A stretch of 64,000 nucleotides of DNA from Veillonellales bacterium (GCA_039680175.1 JBDKTO010000016.1:1-64000); one strand, 5' to 3'; shown: positions 15,630-24,559, counted from the first letter of the stretch. The notes: generated by a model not told the origin, from the sequence alone. A program made the numbers and translations.

Positions 15630-16069
15630 TGCAAATCAATATCAAGGAGGATATATCAAAAAATGTTAAAAAAGTTGCTATTATTGTTATCGCTGTGTTT
15701 TTTTTGTGTGCTGCCGGCGGGTATCTGTTCAGCCGAAGCCACGTATCCAATAACGGAGTCGGCGCTGACACGGTTAGATCAAATCTTCGATCAATTGGCG
15801 ATCAACAACAATCAGCTATTGACGGAATTACAGATGTCGAATCAGGACTTGGAGACAGCACAGCGTCAGCTGGAAGAATATCAGACGAAGTTGATGCAGT
15901 CTCAGAAGGAATTAGAGGAACTCAAAGCACAATTGCTGACGCTCAAAGCCGAATCAACACAAGCCAAGACATCGCTGCAAGCGGTTCAGACCTCATTGCA
16001 GAAGGCAAACGAATCATTAAACAAGTACGAGAAAGAGGTCCAATCCCGGGAAACAAAGCTCAAAATTGA
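15629..16069 (+). CDS. Inner-membrane spanin-like protein (Rz-type), overlapping another ORF
   Basis: This encodes 146 residues. The ATG at 15629 overlaps the previous stop (TAATG). One N-terminal membrane helix (VKKVAIIVIAVFFLCAAGGYLF) is followed by a long helical Ser/Ala/Gln-rich periplasmic domain ending in LIAEGKRIIKQVRERG. The layout matches i-spanins (Rz), which with an outer-membrane partner fuse the two membranes in the last step of lysis in diderm hosts. A second ORF at 15663-16118 reads the same bases in the +1 frame over 407 nt. Confidence 0.6.
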   Translation: MQINIKEDISKNVKKVAIIVIAVFFLCAAGGYLFSRSHVSNNGVGADTVRSNLRSIGDQQQSAIDGITDVESGLGDSTASAGRISDEVDAVSEGIRGTQSTIADAQSRINTSQDIAASGSDLIAEGKRIIKQVRERGPIPGNKAQN

Positions 16070-16118
16070 ACGCGATATCGGTTGGGTAGTCGCTGCCATT
16101 GCGATATTCCACAAATAA
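15663..16118 (+). CDS. Secreted coiled-coil protein embedded in the +1 frame (Rz1-like partner candidate)
   Basis: This encodes 151 residues. AGGAGG lies about 11 nt before the ATG. It has a clear export signal (KKLLLLLSLCFFCVLPAGICSAEA) and a coiled coil of about 90 residues (DQLAINNNQLLTELQ and onward), then a short hydrophobic end (WVVAAIAIF). The phase relative to the Rz-like ORF is +1, as for lambda Rz1 in Rz. The cysteine near residue 22 lacks a canonical lipobox, so lipoprotein status is uncertain. It is also much longer than a usual o-spanin. Both ORFs look protein-like. Confidence 0.55.
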   Translation: MLKKLLLLLSLCFFCVLPAGICSAEATYPITESALTRLDQIFDQLAINNNQLLTELQMSNQDLETAQRQLEEYQTKLMQSQKELEELKAQLLTLKAESTQAKTSLQAVQTSLQKANESLNKYEKEVQSRETKLKIERDIGWVVAAIAIFHK

Positions 16119-16212
16119 TCCGGGGCTGCTATGAGCGTTCTTAATGGTTTGGTTGGTTTACTGATCTGAATGGCTGAAATGTTGCCATTTTGTCAGCGAA
16201 AATAAAAAAAGC

Positions 16213-16262
16213 AGAGGTTGTCCATGAGTCTATCAAACTTATGGGCGGCCTCTTTTTTTTAT
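16213..16262 (+). terminator. Strong intrinsic terminator at the end of the lysis cassette
   Basis: A 16-bp stem (16213-16228 with 16238-16253, several G-U pairs) is followed by a run of eight T. It lies between the plus-strand lysis genes and a minus-strand gene and is the likely end of prophage late transcription. Confidence 0.75.
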
Positions 16263-16270
16263 TTAGTATG

Positions 16271-16699
16271 CTATTTGCTGAAACTGGTTATATATTTTAT
16301 TAGATAATCAAGTTTTGCATTCAGGACAGCAATGTCTGTTTTGATGCTGGCTTCAGTTGTTTTTATCTGTTGCTGATTAAGTTTATCGGCTAGAATATTT
16401 TGTTCTAATTGATTTAATTGTTGTGTTACAACGCTTTGAAATGCGTTGCTTTTTTCATTTTGAATAGCAGCTGCTTGCCGCTGCTCCTGATAGCGAACAG
16501 TGTTTTCTTTGCGCTCTTGTGATAATAAATAATTATTCTGCAATGTGGCTGTTGTTAAAAATAATAAAAGGGTAATTGTTAAACGGATCGTCCATTTTCG
16601 CAGTGGTTTTTCTTTGATAAAAGACAAAAGCAGACCGATAATTGAGATAGTGACAAATATCAAAAATAAAATCATCAGAAAATCCAATAGTATACTCAT
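16271..16699 (-). CDS. Membrane protein with two N-terminal helices and a coiled-coil tail
   Basis: This encodes 142 residues with GGAGG 5 nt before the ATG. Two hydrophobic helices (about 4-27 and 37-50) precede a Gln-rich coiled coil (QEQRQAAAIQNEKSNAFQSV) and a C-terminal helix. No family is recognised. It converges on the prophage lysis terminator and could be a host gene or a prophage-borne membrane factor. Confidence 0.6.
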   Translation of the reverse strand: MSILLDFLMILFLIFVTISIIGLLLSFIKEKPLRKWTIRLTITLLLFLTTATLQNNYLLSQERKENTVRYQEQRQAAAIQNEKSNAFQSVVTQQLNQLEQNILADKLNQQQIKTTEASIKTDIAVLNAKLDYLIKYITSFSK

Positions 16700-16908
16700 G
16701 TTTTCCTCCCGGCAGAATTTGCAGTTATAAGTAAAAGAGAAGGTGATTTACCAATTACAACAATTCGTCTTCTGCAGCAGATCCGAATATTCCTGCTTTT
16801 GCATTCGTGTATTCGCAAGTAAAATTGGCTTATTCGTATATAATGCCAATAAAACGGGAAGAATGGAATTATGCAAGCATCATTGCAGGAAAGGATGGTA
16901 TATTAATA

Positions 16909-17175
16909 ATGCAAATGATTTGGTTTCTATTAATCGGACTGATTTCCGGCTGGCTAGCCGGCATGATTTCACGCGGGGGAGGGTTCGGCCTTTGGGGAGA
17001 TCTGATAACGGGTGTTATCGGTTCTTTTATTGGCGGCACTATATTTAACTTTATGGGAATATCCGCTTATGGGACACTGGGGGCCATTGTTTCAAGTACT
17101 GCAGGCGCTGTTGTGCTTTTATGGATTATACGAATGTTTTTCCATGCAGCGCCGGCCGCGCAGAAAAAAGAATGA
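16909..17175 (+). CDS. GlsB/YeaQ/YmgE-family stress-associated membrane protein
   Basis: This encodes 88 residues from the ATG at 16909, which has AGGAAAGG upstream; the longer ORF adds an unlikely N-terminus. Three hydrophobic segments are rich in Gly, with the family-typical N-terminal IGLISGWLAGMI and internal GDLITGVIGSFIGG. The family (transglycosylase-associated protein domain) is found in stress-induced small membrane proteins; the biochemical role is unknown. A terminator follows. Confidence 0.85.
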   Translation: MQMIWFLLIGLISGWLAGMISRGGGFGLWGDLITGVIGSFIGGTIFNFMGISAYGTLGAIVSSTAGAVVLLWIIRMFFHAAPAAQKKE

Positions 17176-17187
17176 TATTTACTTTTG

Positions 17188-17216
17188 CCGCCTATCCTGG
17201 GATGGGCGGTTTTTCT
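17188..17216 (+). terminator. Intrinsic terminator after the GlsB-like gene
   Basis: CCGCCTATCC pairs with GGATGGGCGG and is followed by TTTTTCT. Confidence 0.65.
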
Positions 17217-17334
17217 GTGTGTTGTATGTGGTTTGAAAGCGGCGGATAAAAAGATTACGAAATTACTTTACCAAACAACTTCTATATAAGCAGGGTTTTG
17301 TAAAGTAAAGCAGAATATATAGGACGATTTCATT

Positions 17335-18036
17335 TTGGCAGATTTGGTGCAAGGTTCTATTGATCTGCGCACAGCTTGGGGGGCTAATTCGTTGTCAAAG
17401 GATGTAATCCAACAGGGACGATTACCGGCATGCAATATTAATTCGGCTTTCATGGATAAGCTATGGAATATTTTAGGCAGTGAGGGCGATTTTACCTGGG
17501 AGGCAAAAGTAGGCACTGATGATGATCTGCTGGGGGAAAAAGAAGAGCAGAATCGTTCTGAGCAAATTGTGACGGAATGGTCGGAACTGACGGCGCTGCT
17601 TGCAGCGCTGCCGCGTATCGACAGCCTAAAAATTACCGTTGAAATTCCCGGACAAGGATCTCTGGCGATTATGATTAAAAGTTATGCGCCGGCAAGGGGA
17701 GCGCTGGCAGTCAGCGGGGATTCCGCCGAATGGGTGAACGCGAAATTTGCTGATATAGAAGAGTTGTTTGTTAGCAGTAAGGATAGTTTTGCCGCCGGAT
17801 TATATTCTTATATTGGGTTTGGAATGATTCATACCGTGATTCCTTTATCTGCAGCTTTTGTGATTGTCATGCTGCTGGCAGGACTCTTGATTCCGTCGGA
17901 AATTCGCCATAGCGACTGGGTATGGTGGATTACGGCGATTTGCCTGCTGATTACCCTGCGTCTGGCGTATACGATTTCCGATCGCTTGATGCTTCATTTT
18001 ATGAAAAAGTATCCATATCTTCGCTGGCTTTCATAA
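17335..18036 (+). CDS. Hypothetical protein with two C-terminal membrane helices
   Basis: This encodes 233 residues from a TTG start with AGGA 9 nt upstream. The first ~150 residues look soluble, with an alternating beta/alpha pattern (LKITVEIPGQGSLAIMIKSY). Two membrane helices follow (about 172-192 and 200-215). The family is not recognised. It lies alone between a GlsB-like gene and a sporulation-type deacetylase. Confidence 0.6.
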   Translation: MADLVQGSIDLRTAWGANSLSKDVIQQGRLPACNINSAFMDKLWNILGSEGDFTWEAKVGTDDDLLGEKEEQNRSEQIVTEWSELTALLAALPRIDSLKITVEIPGQGSLAIMIKSYAPARGALAVSGDSAEWVNAKFADIEELFVSSKDSFAAGLYSYIGFGMIHTVIPLSAAFVIVMLLAGLLIPSEIRHSDWVWWITAICLLITLRLAYTISDRLMLHFMKKYPYLRWLS

Positions 18037-18090
18037 TTCTCCGCTGCGCTGCATAGATACTATTGTATATTGCGGCGGGGGGGATTATTC

Positions 18091-18831
18091 ATGATTGTGA
18101 ATTTACGGCAGATCTTTCATCATCGGCATATATTTTATAGTATAATCGGCTTGTTTACGATTGGAGCCTTTTATGTGCAGGTTTCCGATCTGATTTCAAC
18201 CGGACCAATGGCAATCGCCGGTACGCGTACTGACCAGAAGGTGGTTGCGTTGACCTTCGACCACTCCTGGGGCAATAAGTTTACGCCGTCTATTTTGGAT
18301 ACGCTGCAAAAAAATAATACAAAAGTGACCTTTTTTATTATGGGGCCATGGGCACAGAAGTATCCGGAGGTGGCTAAACGGATGGTTGCCGATGGACATG
18401 AGATTGCCAGCCATGGTTATCGGCATGAGAATTATGGCGATATGCCGGCTGAATGGGTAAGAGAGGATATTCAAAAAGCCCATAATCAAATCAGGGAAGT
18501 TACGGGTATAGAGCCGACGCTGCTTCGTCCGCCGAATGGACATTATAGTCAGCAGTCCCTGAAAGCAACCGATGAATTAGGGTATAAAACAATCATTTGG
18601 AATGTGGATTCTCTGGATTGGAAAAATCCCGGACGGGATGTGATTATTAGCCGGGTAATGAAACGAATCAAGCCGGGGGCCATTATTCTGCTGCACGCTT
18701 CGGATACGCCGGTTCAGACGGCGGATGCACTGCCGCTGCTTTTGGAACGAATAAAAGCCGAAGGGTATCAGATTGTAACTGTTAGTGAACTGTTAAGCAA
18801 TTATGCTGAGCGGGGAGTTCAACGCCATTAG
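18091..18831 (+). CDS. Polysaccharide deacetylase, PdaB-like
   Basis: This encodes 246 residues; the ATG at 18091 follows a G7 ribosome-binding site. An N-terminal signal anchor is followed by a NodB-homology domain with ALTFDHSWG, the metal-binding HEIASHGYRH, RPPNGHY and ILLHASD motifs. As in Bacillus PdaB (TFDISWG), the second Asp of the classical TFDDG is replaced, here by His. PdaB is needed for late spore stability in Bacillus, so the gene suggests an endospore former. Substrate and activity are not certain. Confidence 0.82.
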   Translation: MIVNLRQIFHHRHIFYSIIGLFTIGAFYVQVSDLISTGPMAIAGTRTDQKVVALTFDHSWGNKFTPSILDTLQKNNTKVTFFIMGPWAQKYPEVAKRMVADGHEIASHGYRHENYGDMPAEWVREDIQKAHNQIREVTGIEPTLLRPPNGHYSQQSLKATDELGYKTIIWNVDSLDWKNPGRDVIISRVMKRIKPGAIILLHASDTPVQTADALPLLLERIKAEGYQIVTVSELLSNYAERGVQRH

Positions 18832-18883
18832 TTCCAGGTAAGATGTCCTGTTCCTATTGCTCAGAGCTTGATCATTTTAAGAA

Positions 18884-18917
18884 AGATTGTTTCGCGACTG
18901 CGAAGCAATCTTTTTTT
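18884..18917 (+). terminator. Intrinsic terminator after the deacetylase gene
   Basis: A 12-bp stem (AGATTGTTTCGC with GCGAAGCAATCT) and a 4-nt loop are followed by seven T. Confidence 0.8.
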
Positions 18918-19033
18918 ACGTTAATAGGGGATATCACGAAGCAGGGAAATGAAAGACGAGCACGAAGTATATAAAATTACAAAAAATGTTGAAAAATGCC
19001 GCTGGCATAAAATAATTTATTTTTACAAAATCA

Positions 19034-19077
19034 CCCAGGCAGCAAGCACGGAATACAGCTGAATTTTGCTGCCTGGG
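19034..19077 (+). other. Leader hairpin upstream of mqnE
   Basis: Perfect 12-bp arms (CCCAGGCAGCAA and complement) enclose a 20-nt loop and end 35 nt before mqnE. No T-tract follows. It may be a 5'-UTR structure affecting expression of the menaquinone genes. Confidence 0.45.
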
Positions 19078-19112
19078 GCTATAGCAGTAAGATAAGGTGG
19101 CTGATAAATGGA

Positions 19113-20207
19113 ATGTGTACTGTAAACCTAGTATCGGAAAAGCTGCTCAGCGGTGGGCGTATTGATTTTGCCGAAGCTTTGGCGCTTTATCGGGAAAACG
19201 ATTTGCTGGCGTTGGCGGGGCTGGCCCGGGCTATTAAGGAGCAGAAGTCCGGACGTGATGTGTATTTTAATGTGAACCGGCATATAAATCTTACCAATAT
19301 ATGTGCATCCCGCTGTCCTTTATGCGCTTTTGCCTGTGATGCCGACAGCGAGCGAGCTTACGTTCTGGAAAAGCCGGATGTTGTTCGTATGGTCAGGGAA
19401 GCGGCGGAACGATCGCCTGAGCTTACTGAAATTCATATGGTAAGCGCGCTGCATCCGGATAAGCCTTTTCGCTATTATTTGGATATTGTTGCTGCCGTGA
19501 AGCAGACATTGCCCGCTGTACATTTGAAAGCATTTACGCCGGTAGAAATTGTCCATTTTGCCAAAAGCTCCGGATTGTCGGTTCAAGCGGTTCTGGAGCA
19601 GCTTAAGGCGGCGGGGCTGGACTCTCTGCCGGGCGGCGGGGCTGAGATACTGGATGACAGCGTGCGAAAGATAATTTGTCCCAATAAAGCCAGTACCGCC
19701 GAGTGGATTGGGGTTATTACAACAGCGCACCGGCTGGGTATTCCCACGAATGCGACTATGCTTTACGGACATATTGAAAGTATTGAGCAGCGTATTCAGC
19801 ATTTAATCACCCTGAGAAACATACAGGATCAAACGAAGGGATTTCAGGCCTTTGTGGCATTTCCCTTTCACCCTGCCAATACAGGATTTTCCCAGCTTTC
19901 CCGGGTATCCTCCTGGGAAGATCTGAAGATGATTGCTCTGTCGCGGCTGATTCTTGACAACTTTGATCACGTTAAGGCTTTTTGGATGATGCTGACTCTG
20001 CCTGTGGCGCAACTATCACTGTCTTTCGGTGTGGATGATTTGGACGGTACGGTAGTGGAAGAAAAAATTATTCATGCTGCCGGGGCAAAAACAAAAACAG
20101 GGATTACTAAGGCGGAGATCATTAGTCTTGTTCGTGAAACAGGGTATGTTCCTGTTGAACGGGATACTTTTTACAATCCGTTGAAAATCCTGAGCGAGGA
20201 GCTGTAA
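19113..20207 (+). CDS. mqnE: Aminofutalosine synthase
   Basis: This encodes 364 residues. The radical SAM cluster motif CASRCPLC (Cys64, Cys68, Cys71) lies in the IN-LTNIC context typical of MqnE, with the family signature LDSLPGGGAEIL and a C-terminal RDTFYN. The enzyme joins 3-[(1-carboxyvinyl)oxy]benzoate to SAM to make 6-amino-6-deoxyfutalosine in the futalosine route to menaquinone. It is first in a close cluster with mqnA, mqnC and a nucleoside phosphorylase. MqnC is a paralogue, but the cysteine spacing and gene order separate the two. Confidence 0.92.
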   Translation: MCTVNLVSEKLLSGGRIDFAEALALYRENDLLALAGLARAIKEQKSGRDVYFNVNRHINLTNICASRCPLCAFACDADSERAYVLEKPDVVRMVREAAERSPELTEIHMVSALHPDKPFRYYLDIVAAVKQTLPAVHLKAFTPVEIVHFAKSSGLSVQAVLEQLKAAGLDSLPGGGAEILDDSVRKIICPNKASTAEWIGVITTAHRLGIPTNATMLYGHIESIEQRIQHLITLRNIQDQTKGFQAFVAFPFHPANTGFSQLSRVSSWEDLKMIALSRLILDNFDHVKAFWMMLTLPVAQLSLSFGVDDLDGTVVEEKIIHAAGAKTKTGITKAEIISLVRETGYVPVERDTFYNPLKILSEEL

Positions 20208-20209
20208 AC

Positions 20210-21049
20210 ATGAAACAACCCCGTTTAGGACATATTAATTTTATTAACTGTTTACCGTTAAACTACGGATTGGTTTATGGCGGTTTTGATGAGGGAATGA
20301 ACGTACATTCAGCTGTTCCCTCCAGCCTAAACCGTTTAGTGCTTGAGGGAGAACTGGATGCCAGCCCGGTATCGTCAATTGTCTATGCCCGGAATAGTGA
20401 CCGGCTTGTTTTGCTGCCGGATGTTTCGATCAGCGCCAACGGGGCGCTGGAAAGTATCATGCTGGTATCGAAGCATCCGATTAACGAATTGAAACAGTCC
20501 CGAATTGCCTTAACGGCCAAATCGGCGACTTCCCACTGTTTGTTGAAGATTATCCTGCATCACTCCTATCAAGCCCAGCCGGAATATTATATTACCTCCT
20601 TGTCAATTGACGGCGGGGTATTGGAGGAAGCTGACGCCGTATTATTTATCGGTGATGATGCGTTATATGCGTATCATAATCAGCAGCCGGAGCTCTTTTA
20701 TTATGATTTGGGTGCGGAATGGAAAAAACTTACTGGGATGCGAATGGTTTATGCCGTATGGGTCGTAAATCGCCAGTTTGCTGATAGGCAGCCGGAAGCG
20801 GTACAAATGATTTATGAGCGGGTTACAAGCGGTTTTAATTTCGGACTGTCACATTTGGCGGATGCCGTTGACTCAATGAATGGCAAAGTACCGTTTAGCA
20901 GTAACCAGCTCAGTCATTATATCGGTTTATTAAATTACCAATTTTCGCCGGAGCATGAACAGGCGCTGGTGAAATTTTATACTTTGGCCAATGAGCTCGG
21001 TTTGATTCAATCCGTACCGACCATAAATTTTGCGGAGGTACAAGCATGA
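20210..21049 (+). CDS. mqnA: Chorismate dehydratase
   Basis: This encodes 279 residues, starting 2 nt after mqnE. It has the periplasmic-binding-protein-like fold of MqnA/MqnD, with the N-terminal GHINFINCLPLNYGL and the S-PVSSIVYAR segment near residue 55 typical of MqnA. It dehydrates chorismate to the substrate of MqnE, the first step of the pathway. Four-base overlap with mqnC indicates a co-translated operon. Confidence 0.92.
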   Translation: MKQPRLGHINFINCLPLNYGLVYGGFDEGMNVHSAVPSSLNRLVLEGELDASPVSSIVYARNSDRLVLLPDVSISANGALESIMLVSKHPINELKQSRIALTAKSATSHCLLKIILHHSYQAQPEYYITSLSIDGGVLEEADAVLFIGDDALYAYHNQQPELFYYDLGAEWKKLTGMRMVYAVWVVNRQFADRQPEAVQMIYERVTSGFNFGLSHLADAVDSMNGKVPFSSNQLSHYIGLLNYQFSPEHEQALVKFYTLANELGLIQSVPTINFAEVQA

Positions 21050-22080
21050 GTACGGTGCTTAGTTCGCAGGAAGCTCTGAACTTATTGGCTGAGGCGGATA
21101 TTCTCGAGCTGGGGATGGCAGCCGACCAGATGAGGAAAAAACTTCATCCGGGGAATATTGTTACTTTTGTGATTGATCGCAACATTAATTACACTAACAT
21201 ATGTACCAATGAATGTAAGTTCTGCGCCTTCTTTCGCCGGGCGGATCATCCGGAGGCCTATGTTCTGCCTGAATCGGTTATACTGGAGAAAATAGAAGAA
21301 GCGATCCATGCAGGCGGCACTCAGGTTATGCTGCAGGGAGGTTTGCATCCTGACTTGGGGCTGGATTATTATTTGAATTTGCTGCAGAAAATAAAAAAAC
21401 GGTTTACGATCACGATTCATTCTTTTTCACCGGCCGAGGTAATGCATATGGCGCGTCAGGCCGGTCTGACGCTAGGCGAAACACTGCGGCGTTTAAAAGC
21501 AGCCGGTTTGGATTCTCTGCCGGGCGGCGGCGCTGAGATATTGGTTGATGCCGTACGGCAAAGAGTCAGTCCCCGCAAAATCAGTGCCGGGGATTGGCTG
21601 GCTGTTATGGAGGCGGCGCATGCAATTGGCTTGGAAAGTACGGCGACTATGGTCATCGGCATGGGGGAAACATATGCTGACCGGGTTGAACACCTGGAAA
21701 AGATTCGCCGGCTGCAAGAAAGAACCGGCGGATTTCGTGCTTTTATTATGTGGTCATACCAACCGGGAAACACTGTTCTCGGCGGAACGAAAACATCTAC
21801 CTGGGATTATCTGAGAACGCTGGCGGTAGCGCGGCTATATTTGCATAATTTTAGTCATATCCAGGGTTCCTGGGTGACTCAGGGACAAAACATTGGTCAA
21901 CTGACATTGGCTTTTGGTGCTGATGATTTAGGCAGTATTATGCTGGAGGAAAATGTTGTCCGGGCTGCCGGAACTTCTTATCAGATGTCGATTGAAAAAA
22001 TGCTGGGATTGATTCGGGCCGCCGGTAAAATTCCTGCCCAGCGGGATACAGAATATAATATTATAAAAACATTCGAGTGA
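21046..22080 (+). CDS. mqnC: Cyclic dehypoxanthinyl futalosine synthase
   Basis: This encodes 344 residues. It is a radical SAM protein with CTNECKFC (Cys53, Cys57, Cys60) and the paralogue signatures GGLHPDLGLDYY, LDSLPGGGAEIL and RDTEYN. It cyclises dehypoxanthinyl futalosine. The start overlaps mqnA by 4 nt. The hydrolysis step between MqnE and MqnC needs another enzyme; the next gene is a candidate. Confidence 0.92.
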   Translation: MSTVLSSQEALNLLAEADILELGMAADQMRKKLHPGNIVTFVIDRNINYTNICTNECKFCAFFRRADHPEAYVLPESVILEKIEEAIHAGGTQVMLQGGLHPDLGLDYYLNLLQKIKKRFTITIHSFSPAEVMHMARQAGLTLGETLRRLKAAGLDSLPGGGAEILVDAVRQRVSPRKISAGDWLAVMEAAHAIGLESTATMVIGMGETYADRVEHLEKIRRLQERTGGFRAFIMWSYQPGNTVLGGTKTSTWDYLRTLAVARLYLHNFSHIQGSWVTQGQNIGQLTLAFGADDLGSIMLEENVVRAAGTSYQMSIEKMLGLIRAAGKIPAQRDTEYNIIKTFE

Positions 22081-22090
22081 GGTTCGGAAA

Positions 22091-22915
22091 ATGAATTTAT
22101 TGCAGACAGATTTTGCAGTAATTGCCGGGTCCGGTACACTGTCCAGCGATTTTCCTTTAGGCGCCGGTGATACGGGAGTGAAAATACTGGCGGATGACCT
22201 GGAATTTGAAACTCCCTATGGGTTAAGTCCGGCTTTTCGTCTGTTTAGTGTCGATGACCGGCAGGTACTGACCTGCCGCATGCATGGCTGGCGGACGGGG
22301 GTGAGCCGTGCCGATGCTTCCCGGCAGGTATTCTGGGTTCTGAGGGAAGCCGGCGTGAAGCGGATCATTGGTGAAGGCGGCGTAGGATCGGTGAATCAGC
22401 TGCTGGACCCCCGGGATTTTGTAATTCCTGACGATTATCTTGATTTATCGCTGCGTAAGGATGTTGGCTTAGAAGGAAAATATTTGTTAGTTATGCGGGA
22501 TGCGCTATGTCCGGAAATCCGGGAAGTTTTATTGAAAATGACCCGCCAGCATTATTCAGGCCGGATTTTTCAACGGGGCGTATATGCGGTTACCGATGGG
22601 CGCCATTTTGAAAGTCCGGCGGAAATTGGTATGCTCCGGGGGCATGCCGATATTGTCGGGCAGAGCATTTGTCCGGAGGTGTATCTGGCAAGGGAAATCG
22701 GCGCTTGCTTTGCCGGGCTGTATTTTGTGGTCAATTATGGCGAAGGTGTGGTGAAAAATTGGTCGCATCAGCAGCTGCAGGATATTTTTTATGATGATGC
22801 ACCCATGATCAGCCGTATTATTTTGGATTCTATCCGGCAGCTTGCTGCAACGGGAAAATGCGAGTGCCGGAGTTTGCGGAAAGAAACGCTGCTTAAGGGT
22901 ATTTACAACAAGTAG
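22091..22915 (+). CDS. MTAP-like purine nucleoside phosphorylase in the menaquinone cluster
   Basis: This encodes 274 residues with the family features of methylthioadenosine phosphorylase/PNP-II: an N-terminal glycine-rich AGSGTL, a phosphate-region MHGWRTG and EGGVGSVNQLLDP, and a base-binding segment near ADIVGQSICPE. It starts 10 nt after mqnC. The pathway needs an activity that removes adenine from aminofutalosine, usually MqnB or an MTA/SAH nucleosidase; neither is present nearby. Position makes this phosphorylase a candidate for that step. Alternatively it may act in methylthioadenosine salvage. Confidence 0.75.
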   Translation: MNLLQTDFAVIAGSGTLSSDFPLGAGDTGVKILADDLEFETPYGLSPAFRLFSVDDRQVLTCRMHGWRTGVSRADASRQVFWVLREAGVKRIIGEGGVGSVNQLLDPRDFVIPDDYLDLSLRKDVGLEGKYLLVMRDALCPEIREVLLKMTRQHYSGRIFQRGVYAVTDGRHFESPAEIGMLRGHADIVGQSICPEVYLAREIGACFAGLYFVVNYGEGVVKNWSHQQLQDIFYDDAPMISRIILDSIRQLAATGKCECRSLRKETLLKGIYNK

Positions 22916-22979
22916 TAAAGTATGGTATATTATCGTCTAATATTGTTTCTCTCATTTTACCAAGGAGGGGTATAGTGTA

Positions 22980-24521
22980 GTGATAGCACAGCAAAAAGAA
23001 ATGGTGTTGGTAATGGATTTCGGCGGGCAGTACAGCCAGCTGATTGCCAGGCGTATTCGCGAATGCGGCGTATATTGCGAGATTTTGCCGTTTAACACCT
23101 CAATTGAAAAAATAACTTCACTTCAGCCAAAAGGTATTGTATTTTCCGGCGGTCCGTCTAGTGTCTACAGTGAAAATGCGCCAAAATGTGATGAAAAAAT
23201 ATTTGAACTTTCAATTCCGGTGCTGGGAATTTGTTATGGGATGCAGCTTATTGCCAAGCTGCTGGGCGGACAGGTGGTTCATGCTGATTCCCGTGAATAT
23301 GGGAACACTCATTTATATGTGGATGCGGCAGCCGGAGTATTTCATGAAATCACTGAGGAAACCCAGGTTTGGATGAGTCATGGTGATTATATTGAACAGC
23401 CGCCGCAAAAATTTTCAATAACGGCTCATACTAAAAGCAGTCCGGTAGCAGCTATGGCCGACAGCAGCCGCCGAATTTTCGGCGTGCAGTTTCATCCGGA
23501 AGTAGTACATACACCGGAAGGCATGAAAATGCTGCGAAATTTTCTTTTCGATATTTGCGGCTGCAAAGGCGATTGGGATATGGGGTCTTTTGTTGATCAC
23601 GCTATTGAAAAAATTCGTGCTCAGGTTGGCAACAGAAAGGTTCTGTGTGCCTTAAGCGGCGGAGTTGATTCGTCGGTAGCTGCCGTGCTGGTGCATCGCG
23701 CGGTTGGCGACCAGCTTACCTGTGTATTTGTAAACCACGGCTTTTTGCGGCAAGGGGAACCGGAACAGGTAGTAAAGACCTTCCGGGACGGCTTTCACAT
23801 GAATTTAGTCTATGCCAATGCGGCAGATCGGTTTTTGAGTCGCATGAGGGGTGTAACCGAGCCGGAGAAAAAGCGAAAAATTATTGGTGAAGAATTTATT
23901 CGTGTATTTGAAGCGGAAGCCGCTAAGCTTGGTGAAATGGATTTTCTGGTACAAGGCACATTATATCCTGACGTGATTGAAAGTGGCACGGCAACGGCAG
24001 CGGTGATTAAAAGCCATCACAATGTTGGCGGCTTGCCGGAAGATATGAAATTTCAATTAGTAGAGCCATTGCGCGATTTGTTTAAGGATGAAGTAAGAGT
24101 CTTGGCCAGAGAACTGAATCTGCCGGAAGATATCGTCTGGCGTCAGCCTTTTCCGGGACCGGGCTTGGCAATTCGTATTATTGGTGAAATCACCGAAGAA
24201 CGGTTAGAAATTCTGCGGGAAGCAGATGCTATTGTTTATCAGGAAATTAAGAATGCCGGCCTTTACCGGAAAGTATGGCAGTCCTTTGCCGTTTTGCCGG
24301 CAATGAAGAGTGTTGGTGTTATGGGAGATGAACGAACTTACGCTTATTCGGTAGGCCTTCGCATTGTTTCCAGTGAAGATGGTATGACTGCCGATTGGGT
24401 GCGGTTGCCCTACGAGGTGCTTGATGTGATCTCCCGTCGTATTGTGAACGAGGTGAAGGGTGTGAACCGTGTTGTCTATGATATTACATCCAAACCGCCG
24501 TCGACAATTGAATGGGAATAA
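22980..24521 (+). CDS. guaA: GMP synthase (glutamine-hydrolysing)
   Basis: This encodes 513 residues from a GTG start 10 nt after AAGGAGGGG. An N-terminal class I glutamine amidotransferase carries the nucleophile in LGICYGMQ and the His/Glu pair in VQFHPEV. The ATP pyrophosphatase domain has the P-loop LSGGVDSSV. The C-terminal dimerisation domain ends KPPSTIEWE. It converts XMP to GMP. It is separate from the purine operon at 36045-43296, and no riboswitch is visible in its short leader. Confidence 0.96.
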   Translation: MIAQQKEMVLVMDFGGQYSQLIARRIRECGVYCEILPFNTSIEKITSLQPKGIVFSGGPSSVYSENAPKCDEKIFELSIPVLGICYGMQLIAKLLGGQVVHADSREYGNTHLYVDAAAGVFHEITEETQVWMSHGDYIEQPPQKFSITAHTKSSPVAAMADSSRRIFGVQFHPEVVHTPEGMKMLRNFLFDICGCKGDWDMGSFVDHAIEKIRAQVGNRKVLCALSGGVDSSVAAVLVHRAVGDQLTCVFVNHGFLRQGEPEQVVKTFRDGFHMNLVYANAADRFLSRMRGVTEPEKKRKIIGEEFIRVFEAEAAKLGEMDFLVQGTLYPDVIESGTATAAVIKSHHNVGGLPEDMKFQLVEPLRDLFKDEVRVLARELNLPEDIVWRQPFPGPGLAIRIIGEITEERLEILREADAIVYQEIKNAGLYRKVWQSFAVLPAMKSVGVMGDERTYAYSVGLRIVSSEDGMTADWVRLPYEVLDVISRRIVNEVKGVNRVVYDITSKPPSTIEWE

Positions 24522-24559
24522 GTATAGCCATATAAGTAATCCGTAGAGCCATGAGTCCG

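Noticed and set aside
16100-16270. Prophage attachment site at the right edge
   Set aside because: No integrase, tRNA or direct repeat is visible in the window. The boundary cannot be placed.
21456-21814. Antisense and alternative-frame ORFs inside mqnC, and similar ORFs inside other strong genes
   Set aside because: They overlap well-supported genes, have no ribosome-binding sites and show no protein-like composition.
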